From positions 65,199,184 through 65,263,183 of the forward strand of contig CM024764.1 in assembly GCA_014218235.1 (NCBI GenBank): 64,000 nucleotides of DNA, read 5' to 3'. Of the stretch, positions 33,841 through 45,879 are shown in pieces; within the stretch, counting starts at the first letter, position 1; every line of letters starts with the position of its first letter. The translations under genes were made by a program, and so were the position numbers. The stretch comes from Colocasia esculenta (taxonomy: Eukaryota > Streptophyta > Magnoliopsida > Alismatales > Araceae). The notes under the pieces are model-generated. The model did not search any database. It had not been told where the DNA came from and saw nothing but the letters and a program-made list of their open reading frames with translations.

Positions 33841-35311
33841 TAGGGCTGCCAACGGGTCGGAGTCGGAATCGGAAATGGGTGTTTCCGCTTCCGCTTCCTA
33901 TAAGAAATTTCGGAGTCGGAATCGGAAACGGAAAAGGGTGTTTCCGCTTCCGCATCCATTTCCGCTTTCTATCGTAAAATCGAAAACGGAAACGGAAACA
34001 AAACGGAAACTTCGGATGTAATAACATCTATACAATTAGAATTTATTAATAAATTTACAAGTACATTAATTATTAAATTTATGAATAATTTCAAATGTAA
34101 ATTTAATAATCTTTTCTACCATATCTTCTCCATCATGTACATTATAATGACCCTTACTAAATGAAGTATAACAAGATCAAATTAGTATGATAAAATCATA
34201 TAGTTATATATAATGGTTGAGTAATAGAAAATCAATATATGTAGATATAAATAGGGAAAACTAATTGGGGGTACTTGTCAGAGGGTGTTACTTTTTTCCT
34301 CGTCCCTATCAGAATACTGGAAGACGTAGAGTCCTTAATTTTTTGCTTGGTTTAATTTGGAGTCCCTACTTTTGAGACGTCACAATTTACGACCCTCGAT
34401 TCACAAGTTCCATCTCTTTTGCATCCATCTCTTTTTTCCATTCCCGTCTTACCTTTCCGTCCTTTCGAATGCAATGCAGTCATGACATGTCCGCCTTTCT
34501 ATCTGCCTCCGCCATCCATGGAAGTTTGACTTACATAACGTGTATCGCACTTACATAATGTGTGTTTCGCACTTACAGCAACCATTGACATCACTTACAC
34601 ATTGTAGGTAAAGAATAATTATAGAAGATTTTAATTCATTTAAGATTGTGGGGCGGGTTGCTACAAGTTTTTTTGTTGTGACCTATTTGTTAGCACCTTG
34701 AACAAATATACGCATTTGAAAGGACGAAAGGGTAAGATGGGAATGGGAAAAAGAGATAGATGTAAAAGAGACGGAACTCGTGAATCGAGGGTCGTAAATG
34801 GTGACGTCTCAAAAGTAGAGACTCTAAATTAAACTAGTTGAAAAAGTAAGGACTCTACGTCTTCCAGCATTCAGGGACGAGGAAAAAAGTAACACCCTCT
34901 GATAAGGACCCCCAATTAATTTTCCCATATAAATATTATTAGAGAAAAAAGCTATCATATATGATGATATGAGAAAGTGACCACTAACCAATACTTGGGA
35001 CAAGAATAGATGACATTTACATATAGATGGGAGGTGAGAGACAATGAGTAAAAAATTTAAGAGCCAAAGCTTCGAGTTTGATGAGATTTTATTATAACAA
35101 TATTATATAATATATATTAAAAGTTATCGGAAACAGAAACAGAAAAGCGGATGCAGAATTGGGTGTTTCCGCTTCCGCATCCTATAAGAATTCGGATATC
35201 CATTCCCGCTTCCGCTAAGCTATCGGAAAGTTCTTTTCGGAGTTCCGCATCCTATAAAACATGCGAAAACGGGTCGGATAAGCGGAAATCGGAGGTCCAT
35301 TGGCAGCCCTA
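33841..35311. mobile_element. non-autonomous hAT element
   Basis: Inverted termini TAGGGCTGCCAA...TTGGCAGCCCTA with an exact 8-bp duplication GTAATTAT (33833-33840 and 35312-35319); the uninterrupted target sequence is seen at 28830-28850 in the family A LTR. Subterminal regions are filled with TTTCCGCTTCCGC and its complement. There is no transposase. Without the nested MITE it is about 790 bp. Confidence 0.95.
34254..34926. mobile_element. Mutator-like MITE nested in the hAT element
   Basis: Long inverted repeats of roughly 220 bp (34254-34475 and 34705-34926) begin GGGAAAACTAATTGGGGG. An exact 9-bp duplication ATATAAATA flanks it (34245-34253 and 34927-34935), the length made by MULE transposases. 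The centre is short and noncoding. Confidence 0.9.
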
Positions 35312-36427
35312 GTAATTATGCCATAATTAGAGAGGGCAAGTTGGGGTTAAAATTAAGGTAATTAGTCATGCAAGGTAAGTTAAAACTGAACCCAACCCCA
35401 ATTGGTGGTTTCCTAAACCGTTGCTACCTCCTTTCGGTGAGAATCCCAGATTTTGGAAAGAAGGAAGCAGAATTCGCAGCCTCCTTTCCTAGTCCCGTTA
35501 GGACTCATAACTACACCCTAAATCTATAAGAACTCATCCTTGAACTCTTGGGGACGGTTTAGCAACAAGTTGGGGTCGAGAGTAGCAAGTTTGGAGCGCT
35601 GGGGAAGTGGAGAACGGCTGGGGAAAATCATGGTCTTCCTCAACTTCGCTCTGCATCAACCCAAAAATCTACAGAGAGTTCTTAGCATTCGAAGGTAGGT
35701 GTTCTTGGGCCAAGATTAAATAAAACCAACACCATCATGTAGATTTTCGAGTCTAGGATCATTTGCACTTGGTTTGACTCAATTTCATGGAGTATACATT
35801 GCGTATTCGTAGTTTTCCCTAAGTCGCACACAGTTAGAGCTTTTCCCATTCTTCTTATTATGCACGTGATTCAAGACCGAATTAGACTAAACTTCCTTCA
35901 TTAAAGTTCTTCTACTTGAAGTCTCGATCATCTTTTATGTTGGACATTTTGTCCAAAAGTCTTTCTTTAGAGAGTTATAAGCATGGTAAGAGAGTCTCTG
36001 CATGATACTGCGATTTCGGGCTGCACTTAGCTTTATGTTCTTCACATGTTTTCTCGGGATTAGAGATCGAATTTGATCAACCCCCAACATCAAAGTTCTT
36101 CTACTTGTAGTCATGATCATCTTTTGTGTTGAACGTTTTGTCTAAATTGTTGAACCACTTTATGGTTGTCCTTATATTTTGGTGATAACAAAACTTATGA
36201 TGATTTCATATATATCTTTGTTGATTAAATACTATTGAATATTTTGTTTCATCTGAGTCGCATCAATCTCATAGCAAAATGTTGAGTCTCACATTGATGC
36301 AATATGGCGCACTAAAATGATAAAATTGATGTTTAATCAATATACATCGATTTCAGTTCAAGTGCCAAAATTAATAAGCGCTACATCGATTTATTTTTAA
36401 TTGATTTTTTAAAGTGCTACAACGACT

Positions 36428-36670
36428 TTGCTAAGTGGCCATAACGATTTGTTAAGAAATCGATCTCAGAACGATTCGCTAAGTGGCCTTAACGATTTGT
36501 TAAGAAATCGATCTCAGAACGATTCGCTAAGTGGCCTTAACGATTTGTTAAGAAATCGATCTCACAACGATTCGCTAAGTGGCCTTAACGATTTGTTAAG
36601 AAATCGATCTCAGAACGATTCGCTAAGTGGCCATAACGATTTGTTAAGAAATCGATCTCAGAACGATTCC
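36428..36670 (+). repeat. 48-bp tandem array with AACGATT and ATCGAT motifs
   Basis: Five units of exactly 48 bp, each with TAACGATTTGTTAAG, AAATCGATCTCA and GAACGATTCGCTAAG. Because 48 is a multiple of three, a repetitive open frame appears; it is not a gene. Confidence 0.9.
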
Positions 36671-37857
36671 TTTTATAGCCACAACGATTTGCCCTCATAT
36701 CGATTTCGTTCTCATAACGATTTGATAAGTTTCACATCGATTTGGGTCTCGTAACGATTTCATAAGTGATCACATCGATTTCTTCAGGTGATCACAATGA
36801 TTTGCTTGCATAACGATTTCATAAGTGATCACATCGATTTGTTCATAATCTTGCAATGATTTTCTTATAAATAAACAACGATTTTATAAGTCATATTCAC
36901 ATCGATTTCTCTTGTATGTTAAAGTGTTTTTGGCACCTAAATGAAAAGTCAAATATCTTCTGACAAAAAGCTGCATGCGTAACTTCTCAGTCCTGTCAGA
37001 AAAAGATATGACTTATCAGTTTTAGCATGTTAAGAAAAAACACAGTAGCATGCACAGCTTTCATGTAAACACTCTTTTATGCTAACACTTTCTTCCATGC
37101 TCACAGACCTCGAAGACCACAAGAGTGATCAAGACAAGAGATGAGCAACGGGTAGAACTCCAACGGATCTCTTCAACGGATCCTTTTCAAAAGTCTCTCA
37201 TATAAAAGATGAAGCATGGCTGAAGAAAGACAAGAGCCTTTCTGAAAATCCTTCAAGGAGTGTACAACTGTGAGAAGAACCTTCACGCCATAAACACTCA
37301 GAGAAAGAGAGAAGAGCTCGAGCCAAAAATCTACAGAAGCTTTCAAAGCAGAAGTCTTCATCGCCTTCAAGCCTTCTTCTCTTCCATTCTCCCTGTGCTC
37401 ATTGTAATCTTGGAGGAGAGTCTATGACTGTGAGCTAAGTTCTGAGTGTTCATCTTGTAATAGCTCTCAGTTTGTTCTTTCTTTTCTAAGAAAGACCCTT
37501 GTCCAGCTGTAAGACTATATACAGTGTGTAACCTAGCTAGAGGTTAGTGTCTAGCAGAACCTTGTTGGGGTTTGTACCAACAGGACCTAGCTGGGGCTTT
37601 AAGTCTAGCAGAACCGCACTGGGGTTTGTTCCAGGAGGTTTACTTCTGAACCTGTAAAAGAAGTAGGTTTGCTTCTGAGCCTAGAAAAAAAGTGGGCTGC
37701 CTTCTTGCCCGGGAAAGAGAAGATGACCTGGTGAGGTATCCAGGGTGTTGTAGTGTCCTTGAAGGGGATTGTACCTTCAGTTAGTGAAATCTCAAGAGTT
37801 TGCTTGGGGACTGGACGTAGGACTTCCATGTAGGAAGGGCCGAACCAGGATAAATCT

Positions 37858-40800
37858 TGTAACGTCGCTTATTTTTGGATCCTTTTTGGATCGTGTGTGT
37901 TGTGGTTGTGATGGATGTTGTAAGGCCAGTGTGGTGTAGACGCGTGGTGTGTGTAGGTGTGGTGCAGGTTAGGTCCCGAAATGAAATAGGACCTGCTGCA
38001 GTTGAGTAGGAGTTGGCGGCCAGGGGTGGTCGTTGACTTGTTGGCGTCCAGGTAAGTTGCCGTTGACTGCATGATCTTGGCGGCAGGGGATATGGACGTT
38101 TAGGGTGGCGGTTGTCTTTGGCGGCAGAGGGGTTGACGCCAACCTAAGAATTCTGCAGGTTATAGGGTCACCCAAGAGTAGGTTTTCCACCTGTCTCTCT
38201 CTTCCCCTTGCCCTAGCTTCGCGTCCCCGTGTTTCTAAAGCTTCCAACAGGTACTGAAGGGTGGTTGGAGGATCGTGGAGCGTGTGGCATTGTCGAATCA
38301 GACGAGGAAACGCCGTGGCGTGGTGCAATTCCCGTGGGAGCTCGCGGAGGGTTCGGTGTGAACCGGGAGAATTCAGAGGGTTTGAGCGTGTTCTGAGGTA
38401 GGGAACGACCCTTGTAGTTCTTATAGGTTGTAATAGAATAATTAGAAAGCGTGAAACTGCATGAAAATGGCAACTTCGGGTCATGGTATTCATGCGGGGT
38501 TCTAAGGGTGGTTTGATGGAATTTAATGGTTAATTCATGTAGTTTAAATCTTAAATGATGCATGTTTGGCTTGGAAAATAGTTTCCTCATGTTTTCTCGT
38601 TGCTTTGATGATTGTAAAACCTGTAGAATCAGTTTAGGGTTTCTGCAGGAACTGGGGTTGAAGAGCTTAGCGTCAACATCGATTGACGCCAGGTTCATCA
38701 GCCGGGATATAGAGGGTCAGATCCATTGCCGTCTACTTCCTATAAGCGGCAGTCGATGTTGCCGCCAACTTGTGCATGTAACCATGCAGTGTGGTTTACG
38801 TAGCTTTTCTGGTTATGAATATTGCGTGTTTGTGTGTGCATGGCGATGACCGGTGTGAGCCAGTGCATTTGATATGCTTTTGGAGCATACTGCTCATGTA
38901 ATGGGCATGTTTTACGTGAATGATGTGTGATGTACGTAATTGCTTTACGCAGTATGTGTGGTGCGTTGGCACCCGTGGCACTCTTGGAGTGCGTTGTCCA
39001 TGTGTTGGACATGTGGTTTATGTGGAAGACGTGTGGTACACCAACCAGGGTGTAATATACATGTGTTGTTTACGTGGTTTGAGTGTGTGTATACTACACA
39101 CTTTGTTGTAATGTAATTCTTATGATTTGTCGTAGTAACTGGGCAGTGAGGTTCCTGTGTGAGCCTAGCCATGACTTTGTGGTGTTTGGGCAGTGAAGGT
39201 CCACACCGACCTAGCCTTGGTCCGTTGTTGTCTTTCGAATAATATTATATGGATTTATGTATTAAGTGGTGTGTGTGTGTTGCCATGGAGGTCATGAGGT
39301 GACCAATGATAGGCAAGTTTGTGGTTCAGTTATGTGTTGGTGTGGGATAGCTTTGGGGTCCCACGGTGACCGATGTTAAGCTAATCCTAACACTTGTATA
39401 TTGTGAATTATAAGTAAAAGTTATATGTGTTAGTATCGTGGTTTGAGCTTGCCGAGTGTGGTGGTCCGGCGCCTATTCCGGAATGCCTCTCTAGTCGGGT
39501 ACTCCAGGTTCTTTGTGAGCCAGGCACGTGTGTTTGTTGTGCTCGGGGTTTTGTCCCGGTACAGTGTGGTACCGTCGAGGTCTATGTCATCTTCCTGGAC
39601 ACCCTCACTCCTGTGCTTGAGTTGTACGTCCGGCTGAGGGAAAGATGACAGTAGGGCAGCGGCTTGTGTTTATGGGTGTGTAGTCGCTTGTAGCGCGCTC
39701 GTAGTTGGGGGTACGGACACCAGTAGTCGACACTGGTCCCCAGCTAGTCCTGTTTTCCAGTGCCTCACTTTAGGGTGCTCCGGCCAGAGACTCTAGAGGT
39801 GCCAGGCATGGGCCTGCAGTTGTGTGTCTGCAAGTTGGTGTTGGTTGGTCTCCACAGTTGTTTGACTTGTTCTCGTGGAGCGGCAGTTGGACCTTTCGTC
39901 TGTGACTACGAGGCTGAGAGGTTGTTCTTGTGTTGTGTTGTCCGGGTTGGATACTGGCCTGATCAGCTAGTAGTCCGTTCCCGTGTGGTGGCGTCGTTTT
40001 TTCTGACTCGTGCTTTGCCAGCTCTAGCTGTGGCTTGACTCGTGCTTTGCCACTAGTTGTAGTTCGTGAGTTTGTAGTTCGTTAGTTTGTGACTCGTGGT
40101 CGAGGTTTGACCAGTTCGAGGTGTGCTCTGGTGTTGGCACAATTGTGACTGAGTTGTGGTTTGTGTGACTTGTCGGTTGAGGTTTTACTTGTAATATTGT
40201 GCTTAAATAAAGGTATAATATAATTGTGGTTCAGTGTGGTGTCTACCACCTGCTTGTACCCTTTGTTCAGATATTTGTGTTGTGGTACCTCAGAGTAGCA
40301 GGTACTTGTACCCTTCATGGGTTATTTTATAGTTTTGTGGTGGTACATTGTGTACCAACCTTTTCAGGCTCTCGTGTGTTGTGGAGGTCTTGTGGTTTGA
40401 CCTGCCACTTGTTGTATCCTAACTGTTTTAAGTAGATCTTTGTTTATATTTTATTGTGGATTAATTTTTTATTATTAATTATGTTACCTTTGTGGGTATT
40501 TTGCCGATGAGGCTTGTGGCTTAGGCATATTGTGGTTTAGTAGAGCTATGCTCCGTGGAGGCCGTGTGAGACCTTCCACTTGTTGAGTTTTACCCTTCTT
40601 GGGCATGGTTCCGATTATGGATTTAGTGTGTGATGGACTAGCTAGCTGTAGCCAGTCCTACCATTTATGTGTGGCCCCCGACGTAGTGTGATTTGGAGTA
40701 TAAAGGACCAGCTCTTTGTTAGCAGTCCTGTTACTTAAGTGTTCGAGATTTGCCTGTGAAGCTTGTAGCCTGGGCAGTGACTTGCCTGTGTGGCTTATAG

Positions 40801-41444
40801 CTTAGGCAACTAGTTGTTGTAGCAGTGTGCCAGTGAAACTGTGGTTTAGGCACTTTAGTAGTTGGACTGACTAATGATATTATGTTAGTCCTGTAGTCCT
40901 ACTTTCCTTCTGAGGACTTTGTGTTTATTATCATGATTATGTTTAATTGTTATTTATTGTCATGATGTGAGCATGAAATGGTTTGGCTATTGGTGTTGCC
41001 AGTGAGACCCTTTGGGGTTGAGGAGTATTGTGGTCTCGGTGTTATTTTGGGTAGCCCCTACTGAGCCAGTGACTTGTTGAGGCTCACTCCCCTACAGTTC
41101 TTTTCAGGGCTTGCCGTGTGTTTGGCTTGCAGCGGCATTGTGTCAGACTTGTACCACTAGCAGTTGTTTAGTAGTTAGTGTTGTATGAGCTTGTGCTCCC
41201 TCGGGGTATGCCCCACGTAGTTGTACTCTTTTAATTGGACATGTACTAATGTATTGGGACAATTATACAAATTTGTGAGCAGATATGAGCACATGTACTT
41301 TCTTGTGTCTTATATTCTTGTGGTTATCTTTTATACTCTTACTGGACACGTGTGTGAGATATCCCTTGCGAGACTTCGATCCGTTCGCGGGAGGCAGATC
41401 TGGATATGGAGCCTTAATGGGCATAAATACCCCGGTCCGTCACA
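37858..41444 (+). repeat. solo LTR, gypsy family C
   Basis: Termini TGTAACGTCGC...CCGTCACA with an exact 5-bp duplication AATCT (37853-37857 and 41445-41449); 3587 bp. It is homologous to the minus-strand 5' LTR at 5008-8435. Signals: TTCTGAG|GTAGGG (38397/38398), AACATCGATTG motifs (38660-38760), GTTCTTTTCAG|GG (41107) and a 337-bp tail. No coding domain is present. Confidence 0.95.
38398..41107 (+). other. candidate LTR-internal intron, family C solo LTR
   Basis: Donor TTCTGAG|GTAGGG, acceptor TCTTTTCAG|GGC; 2710 bp. The acceptor block (CCCTACTGAGCC, then GGCTCACTCC) is nearly identical to that of the minus-strand family C LTR, and its short core also recurs in families A, B and D. Confidence 0.4.
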
Positions 41445-41709
41445 AATCTCTTGTGTCTTTTTGTGTGATTGTTCTTTTGCTTCCGCACTGCCACTCTTCA
41501 TCACACTAACACTAACCAAACTTTTATGTGTTCACGTTTTGATTTCAGATTTCAGAAAAACCTATTCACCCCCCTCTAGGTTACCCTGCTGTCGTACATA
41601 AGGGCCAACATAAATGTCATTCATTAGAGAGTTATAAAAGGAGAAGGTGAATCGCTGCATGAGACATGTTTTCTGGTTACACTTGACATATGTTTCTTTC
41701 TGGGAGGGC

Positions 41710-42000
41710 CACTAGTGTCGACACTACTTGATCTAGTGTCGACACACTGTCCCAAAACAGCCCAAAAGGTGTTCTGGGAAGGTCTCTAGTGTCGACACTA
41801 CCTGATCTAGTGTCGACACACTGTCCCAGTTTGACCCAGAAAGTTTCTGGGAGCTGATCTAGTGTCGACACACTGTCCCATATTGGCCAGAAGGTTTTCT
41901 GGAAGCTGTCTCTAGTGTCAACACTACTTGACCAGTTTTGCATTATTTTGTCTTGTGTTTGAAGCATTGTGTCGACACCAGTAAGGGGTGTGTCGACACT
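41710..42000. repeat. cluster of AGTGTCGACACT palindromes (family A LTR)
   Basis: AGTGTCGACACT or TGTCGACAC occurs seven times between 41710 and 42000, within partial repeats of about 85 bp that also contain CACTGTCCCA. It lies inside the candidate intron of the family A solo LTR. Confidence 0.85.
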
Positions 42001-43119
42001 ACCCTTGCAAAAAAAATTGCATATTTTGGGTATGATCATTTCATGATGTCTACTAGCATGTGCATGATGTTATATAGTATGCATGGACCTAAAATAAATC
42101 AACCCATTGAAAAATAGTATGATATGAATACGATTCTAATGTGTAATTGTGATTGATCTTATGTCCATTGGGTTATCTTGTGATCTTGCTTATTGTCAAT
42201 TGATAAGATAAGAATATGATATTAATGTGGGGATGAATACATGTTAGTATGGACTTGTTAGTGGTGTTAATGTCATGATTTGCATATGAGTTTCAATAGT
42301 TACATGCTTTCCGGTGTTCAATTAATTATTTGTCAATTGCATACCTGTTAGGAAAGATCCGTGACTCATCACTTACACTTTTGCACGAATAGGCACACCC
42401 TCCTTGGGGAATTGAGAACACATGTTCTACATATGATCTGTCTTTAGAAACATCCTTATGTCAAGACATTAATGAATTATGAAACATAAGATACGTCGTT
42501 ATCCTGCCTTGTTCTCTTGAGCTATTTGTCATACCTTGACTCTATGAATGATCATGTTCCTTTTACTACGAGCTTGTTATTGAAACTCTGTGGCCATAAT
42601 ATGAATCTATTTGTTCGGCACAACGTGGGACTTCGGTCCAAATTTGATCCAATGCCTGTGCAATAGGGGCCTGGTCTAGTCCTGGGGAGGAGCGCCCCAA
42701 CGTACTTATTAACCGCGGGAGTATGGACTTCTGGTGCTTGGCATAGCACAAACAAATAAGCAAGATTAGTGTGAATGTGCCTTTGTTTGATATGATAAGT
42801 CTGATGTGATCTAATATGATATGATTTGATATGTTACGTCTGATCATATGAACGCATGATATCTGTCAGAATATGGCCAATCTCTTTTGATACGATTCTA
42901 TTCTTGAAATATCTGTCCACTGTATATATGCAACTCGACATTTGATCTGAAATGATATTCGTTCTACTCTGCTATTCGATCTGTTAGTATTGCATGCATT
43001 GTCATCATGTTCTTATCTTGCCTTTTAAAATGTTAATCATGTATACTAGTGCCTGCATAATATTGAGATGTAAATCCTACTGAACTAGTTTGCTCACCCT
43101 ATCATCCTACCCTTTTTCA

Positions 43120-43466
43120 GGAAGTGATGAAGAACCAGTGGAGTCCAATGGGGCAGGGCAAGAGTGATGAGCACCCGCCATATGAGTAGATGACAGTTTA
43201 GAAATAGACAATTGAGTAGTCTATGTAATAGTGAACTTTTCTAGAAGTTTTATTGAATAAGGAACTCTTTTCAGTTGATTCTCTCCATGTAAGGTTGTAA
43301 TTAGTTGACTGAAATGGAATAAAGTATATTTTTGGATGACCATCTTATAGTCTCAAATGTGTTCTTTTATTCAATCGTGACTCTGCGCTATTCAACTGTG
43401 ATACGTCTGTTTGTATCGTTCACGTCCCCCGGTATTTATTCTGCTGCTAAATATCTGGGCATGACA
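43120..43466 (+). other. acceptor-like block and conserved tail, family A LTR
   Basis: TCCTACTGAACTAG and GCTCACCC precede CCTTTTTCAG|GAAG. A short frame, SDEEPVESNGAGQE then stop, begins at the acceptor. The 346-bp tail runs to the LTR terminus. Confidence 0.4.
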
Positions 43467-43471
43467 GCAAC

Positions 43472-43745
43472 GGCCCGACCCGTCGCGATCTCGGAAGGTC
43501 GCGACAGGGTGGACCGCCGCATCATGAACACGACGGCCCGACCCGTCACGTCCTTCGCACCCTGTTACCGGTTGGCCTGAACTTGACAGATTGACACGTT
43601 GTGTTCTGGACCCGTTGCTTGAATCGCGACCAACCACCCCGTCGTGATTTCAGCCGCAATCGATTGCCTGACCCGATTCATGAGAATGCGATAGACCCGA
43701 CCGTCGTGATTTGAAACGCGACAGGTACCCCCGTCGCGATTTCAC
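43472..43745. repeat. CGCGAC / TCGCGA motif cluster (family B LTR)
   Basis: At least ten copies of GTCGCGA, CGCGACA and CCCGTCGCGATT lie in 270 bp that are much more GC-rich than their surroundings. The cluster falls inside the candidate intron. The minus-strand family B LTR has a matching cluster at 49035-49225. Confidence 0.75.
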
Positions 43746-45879
43746 TGTTTCGGCCAGAACCCAAATTTTTCATATAAACCCCCATAAATCATGCCAACTA
43801 ATCACTGTTAAACCCTTAATTGGCACTATTATGAACAGTAACGACTTATTTATTAATATTGGGCATTATTTACATGAAATCCATTAAATAAAATTTATGT
43901 GCACGATTATTCTTACTCTCATGATTTCCCTACACATGCACACACTAAACATTAATATTTGCCATGATACCTTATTAAATTACTCAATAATATATCTAGT
44001 AATTAAGTGTAATTATTCACTTAATCTCCCTATTATTTTAATAAACTTGTCTTCATTTTATTCATGTGCTTTGTATACCGTTATCGCGTCTCTCTGCCTT
44101 CGAGCACTCGAGGCAAGATGGACAACGTTTCATTACACACTTCTATCTTGGCTTAGACCACCTCTCCGTTGGAAATACTCCTAACAGGACCAGGGACTCC
44201 TTGTCAAGACCTCCATAAGTCTCCTTGGCTTTGGCAAACGTCCATTGCCGACGAGCAGGTTGTACCCTCAAAACCCTTTCACCTTAGGGATCAATATGAT
44301 CCAACGGCCTTAGTGTGTTTCTCTTACCTTGGGATCACGCTGGACCTCTGGTCTGTGTTATGGCACGGCTAGTGGGCGGTTGTGACTTCTACTAGACTGC
44401 CGGCACACGACCTAGTGTTGTGCAACTGTTATTATTGCCTGTTTATCATTGTTTTACGATTATGTCCCTATTCTCATCTACTATCTCTATACTGTCATCT
44501 GTTCACATTCTCTCTACACTCTCATCTATTCGTTAATTACTCTCATCTATTTCTTGGTACTCTATTTGGCCATCTAATTGATTATCTAAGATAAGAAACA
44601 TAACTAATGTCAGGCAATAGGGTCTGATCTGGTCCTGGGAGGTGCGCCCAAAAAGTGCTATTTTCCAATGGGAGTTAAAATGATCAGGATGTCGGCATAC
44701 ATCCAGTGCTATTTATACTATCAAGATTAATTTGTGACAATCAATCAATCAATTCAAGTGCTATCAATGAAAGTGCTATCGTTACTAGTGCACTGTTGTG
44801 CAAACTTTACGTGCTATTTCGTTACATGGTCAATCCTTTATCATACTTGTTGTGCTATACTCTCATGAACGTGCTATTGTTCTCGTTATCATGCTACATC
44901 GCTCTCTTGTCTATACATGACTATTCTCTCTAGATATTCTGCCTTATAAGACATTAATCACTTAAAGCATGCCTGTTTATATGAGATATTAAGTCCTACT
45001 GGGTGTTTATCGCTCATCCTGCGCTATTTATTTCATGTGTTTCAGGTGAGTCTGATGAAGACTACCACACTCACGAGGAAGGGAATGAGGAGGAGTAGGA
45101 GTGACCTTACATTTCAACAACTCGTGCTTTTAGTAGTTAGTTAGTCCTTAGTTAGCCAATATGTATTAGTTTGGATTTGAATAAAGTACTCTGGGCCCTA
45201 GTTTTGACTCTGATTAGTGAATGTAATAGTTAGTTGATGAATTATTAATGAAGTTGGATTTCATTTGGCTTTATTCCAAATTGTGCAATGGTTTGAGGTC
45301 TATTTATCGCTCTGTACTATTTAATTAACTGTAATGCCGCTCTGATATTCCACATCGGGGCGTTACACCTTCGTCCTTATATGGAGGAAGAAGAGATCTG
45401 TTGACAGATGGCCGTTCGAGTTCTTGGATATGTTGAGACTCTTTCTAGCCCTTCTTCTTCTTCTTCTTCTTCTTCTACTACTACTACTATCATTGTGTCT
45501 AACAGATGCTTGCTTCAGTCTTAATAGATTACTCATATTAAAACTAGACTCCTACATACATTTAATACATGGAAGAGAATGTTAGACTAAAGAAGTCTTC
45601 TGACAGATAGCCCATACCTCTTTTTTCTTTTTGTCTATATTTTCTGTTGACATCCAGACATGTTAGGTAAGGCTTTTGCTTTTGAGTATAAGGAAGGAGT
45701 CCTTATTTTTTGCTGACTCCTTTTCTTATCTAGCCTAATAAGATAGAAAGTAGACATCAGAAAGATCTTCAGTCAGATAGATAAATTATAAGTTAAACAT
45801 ATGAAGTACATTTGAACTTTCATTTGGGTGCCAAAGACATTTTGAAACATTTGAAATGTAGAGGCAATAGATGTTTATT

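Larger units (their letters stand above)
36148..41610 (+). repeat. solo LTR of a SIRE-like element, split by a later insertion
   Basis: Termini TGTTGAACCAC...AGGGCCAACA with an exact 5-bp duplication TAAAT (36143-36147 and 41611-41615). Pieces 36148-37857 and 41450-41610, about 1.87 kb. It ends in the CTATTCACCCCCCTCTAGG sequence typical of SIRE/Maximus LTRs and includes a 48-bp tandem array (36428-36670). Confidence 0.9.
33645..43466 (+). repeat. solo LTR, gypsy family A, split by two later insertions
   Basis: Starts TATAACACCCTG (the terminal TG has become TA) and ends GGGCATGACA, with a perfect 5-bp duplication GCAAC at 33640-33644 and 43467-43471. Pieces: 33645-33840, 35320-36147 and 41616-43466, about 2.88 kb. 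The first part is almost identical to the LTR at 28640. Signals: GAAG|GTAGGTG (35694/35695), GTCGAC palindromes (41710-42000), CTTTTTCAG|GA (43120), 346-bp tail. Confidence 0.9.
33095..45045 (+). other. candidate LTR-internal intron, family B (interrupted)
   Basis: From AAAAG|GTAGGC to TTTCAG|GTGAG; about 2.12 kb once the family A solo LTR and its duplicated GCAAC are removed. The acceptor block reads TCCTACTGGG then GCTCATCC. A short acidic frame (ESDEDYHTHEEGNEEE then stop) follows the acceptor. Splicing is inferred. Confidence 0.4.
32498..45367 (+). repeat. solo LTR, gypsy family B, split by a later insertion
   Basis: Termini TGTAGCAACTC...GGGGCGTTACA with a perfect 5-bp duplication CCTTC at 32493-32497 and 45368-45372. 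Pieces: 32498-33644 and 43472-45367, about 3.0 kb. It is homologous to the minus-strand LTR at 47012-51160. Signals in order: GATAAATATA (32861), AAAAG|GTAGGC (33094/33095), CGCGAC/TCGCGA motifs (43480-43740), and TGTGTTTCAG|GT (45045), leaving a 322-bp tail. Confidence 0.9.

Noticed and set aside
36428..36754. 108-residue frame with a 16-residue repeat
   Set aside because: Produced by a 48-bp tandem repeat inside a solo LTR; no start context or domain.
38740..39172. Frames of 60-90 residues in the family C solo LTR
   Set aside because: The whole segment is noncoding LTR bounded by an exact AATCT duplication; its minus-strand relative at 5008-8435 does not keep the frames.
45420..45490. (TTC)n and (TAC)n microsatellite as a separate feature
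   Set aside because: Short simple repeat within the SIRE-like LTR; no added meaning.
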